Assembly (NCBI RefSeq): GCF_023100805.1
Contig: NZ_CP095855.1
Span: forward strand, 5,435,001-5,499,000
Direction: 5' to 3'
Source of the DNA: Chitinophaga filiformis
GTDB lineage: Bacteria > Bacteroidota > Bacteroidia > Chitinophagales > Chitinophagaceae
Length of the DNA stretch: 64,000 nt
Positions 24,931-33,000 of this stretch are shown here, in pieces. Numbering within the stretch: position 1 is the stretch's first letter; the number at the start of each line of letters is the position of its first letter. A program made the position numbers and the translations under genes. Below the pieces are notes generated by a model. That model searched no databases, was not told the origin of the DNA, and saw only the letters and a list, made by a program, of their open reading frames with translations.

Positions 24931-25845
24931 TTACGTTGTTTTATTTTCCTTTAACTTTTTCTCCATTTCTCTGGTCATTATTTCAGCCTGTTCCTTCTCC
25001 CACTCCTTTAACGCCTTATTATATTCCTCGGCCTTCATTCTGAGGTCCCTGTACCTGGAAGGAGAAAGAGGTACTACAGTCTTGAAATGATGGTTGCCGT
25101 ATTTTTGTATTTTGCTAGCCTCTGATCCAGCTCCTCCTTCCCAATTGCCTTTTCCATATTTCCTATTCATTAACCTTTTTGCAAACGCTTTACCGTCCTC
25201 ATTGGCCCTCGGTCGGTAGCCTTCAACCCAGTCGGGAATATCATCTTTCTGTTTTTGCCCCTGCAGTTCCTTTCCTGACTTTTTCGTTTTATACTCTCCT
25301 GTATACGGAGTCTCACCTTCTTCAGGCTTATCATACTCACCTTCCCTATATGGCGTAGCATTAACCCTGCCAAAAGGTTGCCCTCGGTTAACTAGATATT
25401 CAATGTTAGCTTCAGGAATGCTCACAACACCTGGATCAGACAAGTCTATTGGCATACCTTCCGGTGCCCGCAAACCCGAAATAGGAGTAGTAGGCGCGGT
25501 AGGGCTTTGAGGCATTACTATGGGCGGCAATGGAATTGTAGGTGGTGGAGTGTAAGGAATCGTTACTGTATTAGGCACTTTTAACGTATTAGCCCACTCC
25601 CAAGGCAACGCAAGCCATCCCTCTAATCCATCCAAATCAATTAATTGAATTGGATTATTACTTGCAAACTGATAAGGTGTTAACATAGCATACTTGCTAG
25701 TAAGAGGATCCACACTCAAAAACCTCCCCAGCCTCGGATCATAGATTCTAAATCCATAATCCTGCTGATTCCCCTCACCCTTCACCTCATTATCATTCTC
25801 CTTCCCATTAAACCCATAGCGATAACTATCTAAAAGTACAGTCAA
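24931..25845 (-). CDS. orphan Rhs tip, cassette A (putative toxin domain)
   Basis: 304 codons from a TTG. The core begins at residue 8 (YRYGFNGKENDNEVKGEGNQ, DYGFRIYDPRLGRFLSVDPL), followed by YQFASNNPIQLIDLDGLEG. A proline-rich linker comes next (IPYTPPPTIPLPPIVMPQSP). The C-terminal domain has DDIPDWVEGYRPRANEDGK, RKYGKGNWEGGAGSEASKIQ and KYGNHHFKTV, ending in a charged helix (AEIMTREMEKKLKENK). The RPRANEDGKAFAKRL block with the following Gly-rich and His-His region looks like a polymorphic-toxin domain seen in other Rhs tips, but I cannot name its activity. The frame is open upstream to 25915 and would encode a hydrophobic stretch (ILGVPFIIFYASFIAVLTVL) without a start codon. Confidence 0.7.
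   Translation of the reverse strand: MTVLLDSYRYGFNGKENDNEVKGEGNQQDYGFRIYDPRLGRFLSVDPLTSKYAMLTPYQFASNNPIQLIDLDGLEGWLALPWEWANTLKVPNTVTIPYTPPPTIPLPPIVMPQSPTAPTTPISGLRAPEGMPIDLSDPGVVSIPEANIEYLVNRGQPFGRVNATPYREGEYDKPEEGETPYTGEYKTKKSGKELQGQKQKDDIPDWVEGYRPRANEDGKAFAKRLMNRKYGKGNWEGGAGSEASKIQKYGNHHFKTVVPLSPSRYRDLRMKAEEYNKALKEWEKEQAEIMTREMEKKLKENKTT
25706..25826 (-). repeat. Rhs-core direct repeat, copy 2 (start of tip A)
   Basis: About 120 bases matching 27877-27998 almost base for base, including the segment that encodes FNGKENDNEVKGEGNQQDYG. It is a substrate for homologous recombination between tip A and the full-length Rhs gene. Confidence 0.85.
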
Positions 25846-26104
25846 TACGGCTATGAATGAGGCATAAAATATAATAAAAGGAACTCCAAGAATAGCGGAG
25901 CTGATTCATTTCATCAAATTATCAACCGGACATTCATATAGTCAACCCATTGGTCTTTATAGCTTTAACCGTCACAAATCAGCTTTAATTGCCAGACTCC
26001 TTACTCCACCGTAATCAATATTAAATTAGTAGATCTGCCTTTAAATATGTTCCTTCTTTATTGCGAATGCCTGGCGAAGCGAATTATTTCAAGCATTACT
26101 CATT

Positions 26105-26503
26105 TTATCTAATGTCCACCGAACTTGCAATAATCTTCAAGTCAGACATATTTATATTCTGCCTAATACTTGATAAAGCCCCCTCTGCCTTGGTGTAGTA
26201 TGCCGATACACTCATCGCACCTACCACAAATTGTTTTTCCCCTGATTGAATAATAAAGAAGTTGTTATATACGCTTTTCTTATGAAAACCTATACGCAGC
26301 TTCTGAATCTCAATGTCAGACATTTTACTAACAGAAATACCAGCTAGTGAAGTAGGGATATTTAAATAGAAAACATCAAGAAATTCAATTTCTATGTATT
26401 TAAAAGTATCGGGGATATCACTCTCTCCTCTAAGAACAAGTACTCGATGCCCATCCATATAATCCCACAATTCAAATTTTTGTTCTGATTCATAAATTAG
26501 CAT
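26105..26503 (-). CDS. second copy of the Rhs-tip putative immunity protein (diverged paralogue)
   Basis: A 132-residue protein starting MLIYESEQKFELWDYMDGHR, clearly paralogous to the product of 26612-26998. RVLVLRGESD pairs with MVLLLRGGAV, YIEIEFLDVFYLNIPTSLAG with YVDIKFVDVVYLDIPTCLRG, and GAMSVSAYYTKAEGALSSIR with GSTLSAYYVNTTPSSSSIR. It has no signal peptide. The frame is open 32 codons further upstream, but the alignment with its neighbour sets the start at 26503. It is probably an orphan immunity gene kept against a sister toxin; its own tip gene is no longer present. About 260 bases without a gene separate it from tip A. Confidence 0.7.
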   Translation of the reverse strand: MLIYESEQKFELWDYMDGHRVLVLRGESDIPDTFKYIEIEFLDVFYLNIPTSLAGISVSKMSDIEIQKLRIGFHKKSVYNNFFIIQSGEKQFVVGAMSVSAYYTKAEGALSSIRQNINMSDLKIIASSVDIR

Positions 26504-26611
26504 AACTTCTTCGTTTAATTTCCTAAGACTGATGAATTGAATCGATACAACTGCCATAGATTCGGAAGGCGTAATACATCTCTGTATCCATTTTCTCAAG
26601 AATCTTGTTCA

Positions 26612-26998
26612 TCATACAGTTACTATCGGTTGAATTCTAGATGGTTTTAACTCAGCTCTTATACTGGACGATGATGGTGTAGTATTTACGTAATAGGCAG
26701 ATAATGTCGACCCTATAATCACATATTCAATACCCTCGGACTCAATAACAAACCCTTTACTCCCTTGTTTCTGTTCCTGGAATTGAAGTGAAAAAAAATC
26801 TCCCGTTCCTTGTGGCAGTTCTTTTATTGTTATTCCACGCAAGCAGGTAGGAATATCCAGATAGACAACATCAACAAATTTGATATCGACATACTTAAAT
26901 TTTTTATTAGCTACGGCTCCCCCCCTTAATAGTAATACCATAGAGTCTCTTACAAAATCGCAAATATTGAAGGTAGAAGTAGATTCGAATATAATCAT
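26612..26998 (-). CDS. putative immunity protein for the full-length Rhs toxin
   Basis: A 128-residue cytoplasmic protein starting 10 bases after the Rhs stop codon. It is beta-rich: MVLLLRGGAVANKKFKYVDI, KFVDVVYLDIPTCLRGI, GIEYVIIGSTLSAYYVN. No known immunity family is recognised. The position immediately after the toxin tip and the presence of a diverged second copy downstream are the main evidence. Lack of a signal peptide suggests that the cognate toxin acts in the cytoplasm. Confidence 0.7.
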   Translation of the reverse strand: MIIFESTSTFNICDFVRDSMVLLLRGGAVANKKFKYVDIKFVDVVYLDIPTCLRGITIKELPQGTGDFFSLQFQEQKQGSKGFVIESEGIEYVIIGSTLSAYYVNTTPSSSSIRAELKPSRIQPIVTV

Positions 26999-27008
26999 AC
27001 TCAGTATT

Positions 27009-30000
27009 TTATAGCCCTAATCTTAAATTTACTTTTTTCGTTATATCTTCTCCCATATGGTAAAAAGATGTCTTAGTCCTTAACGCGTCGTTTCTTAGGA
27101 CTGTTTGCAGTTCCCATTGGGTTATGGTCCCTCCTCCTGGCAACCTGAAGTTTATACTTTTCTTCATTTTAAATAACTTTTTTGCGTCCATTTCAACTAT
27201 TTGGCCCTGCCATTTGTGGAAAAAAGACAAATTAAAATGAATTGATGGCGCCTTAGTCGCTTCCTGTAAGAAGCGGTCCTCGTAGCCTTGCATTGTAGTA
27301 ATTCCCCAATCCTTCCACGTTGAAAGACCTCTCTCCGCTGCAAAATCATCTAAGAATTCGCGCACACCCAACGCTAATCCTCTAAATTGCGAGTTGCTGT
27401 TAGCACCTGCCGCTCTCATCCCCTCAGAAAACGTTTCACTCGCCAATGACATGCTCAACTTTCCTGCGCTTTTTTTCCCCATGATGCCAATTGCACCTTT
27501 AGTAAGAGAACCTGCCTCGCGAAGAATTTCACCACCGAAAACGTCAAGACCTAAACTTAAAGATGCCATTGCGTAATTCCCTCTCATATATTGCATCCCG
27601 GCCGTATACCCTGGAATTACACCGAATGTTGTCTCATATGCATCAGCGGTCTTGTCCACTGCTTCCAATATAGCGTCTGCTTTTGCACTTGCTTCCACTC
27701 TTTCAATCGCTTGCTCCGCGGTTTGTGGCTGATGAAAGCTAATACCTATTCTTGCCTTTATCAAGTCCCATATTGAATTTGCATCACCACCTTCCAGTCC
27801 ATCAATATCGATATTTTTTAAAGGACTGTTACTAGAGAACTGGTATGGCGTAAGTTCGGGATACTTTTTTGCAATAGGATCCACACTCAAAAACTTCCCT
27901 AACCTCGGGTCATACACCCGCATCCCATAATCCTGCTGATTCCCTTCTCCCTTCACCTCATTATCATTCTCCTTCCCATTAAACCCATAACGATAGCCAC
28001 CCGCATTATACCCCCTACCTGGCATCTGCATACCAAACGGATAATACTCATTCGCCGAAAGCAAATCAACATCATATCGCAGGCTCGCCCCTTGTCCAGC
28101 CAGCACTTTCTTATCAGACACCGTAGCAAGTACATTACCCAAATGATTACTTAACTCAAAGACCTTCTTGCCGCGTATAAAACTGGCTATTTCTCCGGAG
28201 CCCAGACCCGGTAAAGAGACTGTACTTAAGGCCCCTGCGTTCAACTCCAGCTCCGGCCTTAAAACTCCTAATCTATTACTACCATACAAATGGCTTTCTG
28301 AGAGCCGGACATTGCCATCAGGCGTAAGCGTATAAACGCTCATTACATTTCCTGTAGCATCCCGTACATACCAGGTCGTTGTATCATGAACAGTCTTACT
28401 GATACGATTACCGCTCACATCATAACTGTAATGGATCGTATCATTGCCCGATTTTACAATATTAGCAATTTTACCATATAATGTCCAGTCAATTTTCTCA
28501 ATCTTGCCGGTAACATCTTTTACGAGATTACCGATGCTGTCATATGCATAGTTGCCAGGCAACTGTTTATCAATATCACTCTCATAATTAGCAACATTTA
28601 CAGCATCATCAACGTAATCCAGCTTGTTTGTGCCAGGGCGATATGCATAGGTAAGACTGTCCATACCCAGTGGCTTATTCGCAAAAGTCTGATTACCATT
28701 ACGGTTGTACTTAAGAATGTTACCATTAGGATCATAGCTGACAGACTCTTTGAAGTCTTCCAACGCTACAGGTGTCCAGGCATTTGTCGCCGTGTTCAGG
28801 CCCTTGTAAGCCTGCATTCCTTTTATACGGTTCAGAGCGTCATATCTGTAATTATACAGGAGTGGATCACCCAAACCTGCTATTGACTGACTAATAGCAC
28901 CAATATTACCATTATACAGGGGTTTAAAGTCGCCTGCCGTGGCTGCAAAAGGCACTTTATTGCCATTAATTGGCTTATAATCAGTACTGTAATAATTCAA
29001 TGCGAAACCAAATGCATCTCCGGGTACCACAGAACCCGCCTTTCCATCAGCTCCCTGGTCACTTTCTGAAGTCAGCGCAGTACTGTTTACACCCTTCAAC
29101 CAACCCTGCAAAGTATACGCGTAATCAATGCCCTGGACCTGTTGCTGACCGATCACCGTACGGGCCAGCGGACCATGCTTATAATACTGGTAGAAGGCAT
29201 CTTTCTCCCAATACACCCTATCCTGGCTGGTTTCCACACTTGTCAGCCTGTTCTCCGCATCATAATTATACCGGTGATAAAACGCATCAGGTGCGCCCGG
29301 CTGATAAGCTACCTCATTTACCTTACCGCTAATTAAATCATAGTTATATGCCGTCCGCTTGAAACGGTGACCAGCGATCTCCATTTTCCCTTCTTTATAG
29401 TCCTGCAGGAGGGTATCGACATTTCCGAGAACGTCATATGTATAGAAGGTAGCAGTGCTATGATCACCACCATTTACTGCAGCCGCATCTTTATATAACG
29501 CCGACCAGGATACCCGGTTACGAAGGTTACGCGCCGCAAAATCATTCGCAGTAAAGAACGGATACGCGAGGTCATAAGTCGTCTTTGTGATCTCGCTGCG
29601 GCTGTTCGACACGCTATTGAACCAGTTGGCGAAGTTCGCCTGGTCACGGCTGATGACATCCGTCATTACAGTACCGGAAGACAATTCCCCGACTTCTGTT
29701 ATTCTTCCGAGATCATCATAACTGGTATAACTGTAGTTATTGAATGGTTGCTGTTTTGAGTTCTGTGATACTACCAATCTGCCCAGCCTGTCATACCAGA
29801 ACGCCGACTTGCCTGCGTCCGGTGTCTTTTGGGCTACAACGCCATTCAAAGTGTTATACCGGTACTCCGTTGCCATTGTATGAGCAGGAACCAGTCTCAC
29901 ACCTGCAGCCTTCGCCACTTCCACACTGTCTACCCAGGACTGTCTGCGGTTCTTCACTACCCCCGCCGGCGGAATGGTCTTCACAAGATTTCCGGCCTGA

Positions 30001-33000
30001 TCATAATAATACAAGGTGTAATGATATTCGCTAAGCGAGTATCTCACGGCAAACTTCTCCAGTGATGCCGCTCTAAGCATTGTACGCATGTAGTCGGCAT
30101 CAAAATCAGTTTTTATGGAGTCCGCATAGGTATTATATATTACCCTTGCAGCACTTTCCGCAAAGAAGGTGCTGTCTGAACAAGCGGTAGTCTCGTCGAT
30201 CTTCACCGTCGGGAATACCCCCAGGTTGCCACACAATAAGGGCAGCCCATTTACCACATAACAGCTGTCAAGCCCCGGACATCCAGCCTGGCTTCTCACG
30301 GGTGTGCATGACTTTTCTGCCAGCGCAACAGCACTGATCCAGCTTTCGTTAAGATCAGTCATATTCGGCGTGCTGATTGCCTTACGAACAACAGATGCAT
30401 AGATATCGTTGGTCCTGATATCCTCAATAGTGTCTTTACAACCTGTCTTACCTCCGGCAGTAGCAATCATTAACAAAGCCCGGTTATTCAGGATTCCGGC
30501 TCCGGCAATAGTGCCGTCGGGGTTCTCCGTAATGTTGCGGATGTAATCAGCTCCATCCATCCGTACATGGCTTGACCACAGGATACCATTATTCGCATTG
30601 ATCTTGTGCAGGTATACATCCCTGGATGAACCGGCAGGGACAGTTTGTGCCGCCAGGAAGCCTCCGTCTGCAGCGGCGATGCCACTAAACACATCAACTT
30701 CTCCGCTCCCGGGAAGATCGATCTTCCGTGCAGACAGCACTGACCCGTCCCCTGTAATGTCTAAGAGCACACCTGAACGATCTCCCAATAGTTTATAACC
30801 TGAAGATGTCTTAACGATGCCACCCGCAACATTGTCGCTACCATTGATACCGTAGCCGCTTATATTCAATATTTCACCGGCAGACTTACCTTGTTTCATA
30901 ACAACCGCATCATAATTAGCCCCTGCTGCACTCATTGAGGTCGCTATGACTAATGTATCTCCGTTCTCCAGCAGTGTGATCGCTTCTTTTTTCTCCGGAG
31001 AGGCAATGATCTTTGACCATTTCAGTGTACCATCATTGCTCAGCACCCCGGTCACCCATTCAAGCGGATTACCCTGTGATACACTCAATCCGGCAAATGC
31101 ATAATCTCCTTCACTCGTCTGGATGATATCATAACCTTTACCTTCATAATTACTACGGCCCATTGTCATGGCCTTGTTCCACTCCACACCCCCCAGGCTG
31201 TCCAGTTTAGCCACCATCAAGGCACCTGCATCATAGCAATATGAATTGGTAGACCCTATAGCTATATATCCGCCATCTGCGGTCTGTCTTATACGTCTAA
31301 ACTCCTCATGATTTTCTGCGCCGTAAGTCTTAGCCCACAGGAAAGTACCTGTTGCATCTGTTTTGATCAGATAAGCATCTTCCTGGCCGGCGCTACATCC
31401 TTTGGTCGATCCCGCCAGCAGGTACCCACCATCTCTACTGCGGACAATGTCCTTAATGTCATCATCACCACCATTAGAATACGTACTGGCCTGAGCATTT
31501 GTACCTGCCCTGGCAGGTTTGCATACAGTATAGCTATCGCCCGTCCCTTTTGTACAACTGTCCTGCAGGAAAGACAGGTATTCCCATGCCTGCTTATCAA
31601 ATCCAAGACGGTTATTCATATAGGCGGCAAAGAATTCATTCTTCCTGTCCTGCAGGCTATCGTCTGTTACTATCTCAGGCTGAATGCCATATGTTGCTAC
31701 AAACGAGGTGAATAAACGATTCACGTCCTCACAGGTAGCACAGGCCGGGGCCACATTACATTGCAGCAACGCCGGAATACTAATCTGCTCAGGCAACCAG
31801 CTGCAACTACTGTTGGCAGGACTGCTGCAGGCCGATTCCAGCATATCCAGGTCTGCCTGGCTGATGGTTACACCTCGCTTGCGGCTCAGGTAAGCCGAAA
31901 AGGTTTCGGAAGGCTGTTTCAGTGATGTATATTCCCGCCGCAGTTCTGCTAACTTGTCACATTGACAATCAGTAGGTCGGGAATAAGCTGGCTGATCGCC
32001 ATAACTTACCTGACGATCATATGGTTTGGGCATCGTAATGACATCCGCATTACAGCTCATGTTCTTTGCAATACCATGCTGAAGGTTATATTCGTTTATT
32101 ACTTCTTCAAAACTGTGATACTGATAGATACTGCCTGGCCTTATAGTACTGGAACCATTAGGGTGATCGCGGTCTGCCCCCTCCTTACAAACCTCCAGCA
32201 ATTTCGGGACGATCTCGTTGTCGATCGCAGACTGGCTGTAACAGCCTGACAACTGCTCTGCCCAATAGGAAACATAGGCACGGCAGTTTTCATCGTAGGT
32301 ACGGCTCTCCATTGCAGTAGCAGAATCTCTCATCGCTTTCTCCTCCGGAGCCCCCACCATATTACCGAAACCGGCATTTGCAAGCTGTTCACTGCTGGAT
32401 GTAAAACGGAGCTGTTTTCCGGCACTCAAAAGATCATTTACCTTTGCACCGCAATTGATCGAGTTCAGGTAATCGTCCAACACGGTACGTTTAGCGGCCA
32501 GGTACATACTGCGGAAACTACGCCATGCCATATTCAGGTCCCCCTCGCACATTTTACTTTCGTCAAAGGCCAGGACTGGTGAATTGTATTGATTTACACA
32601 GTTCTTATCGATCGTTGTGCATTTGATAGAGGTGGCCGCGACGCTCCACATCGTGTAACCCGAACCATTACAGTTCTTCAAACGGGATTCCAGCGCTGAT
32701 TTGAATTTAGCGGACAAGGGATCTGTATTGGTTCCAGGAAACGGGATCCCGTCCATATTCGTCGGATTCAGATAACCTTTGCTCCTGGCCTCTGCATAAG
32801 AATCAACAGACTCAAAATCACTGCTCCATTCCTCGCTGCTACGGTATTTACTCTTTTCCAACAGCTTACAATACTCCGGATGCAGATGCAGCAAAGCCGG
32901 CGCCCAGGAGGTTTTGAATGCTGCTGCAAAATCGGCGGGTCGCAGCTCCTGCGGATCTACAAACCGCCCACTGCCTTCATCGTATACTTTATCCGGTCTT

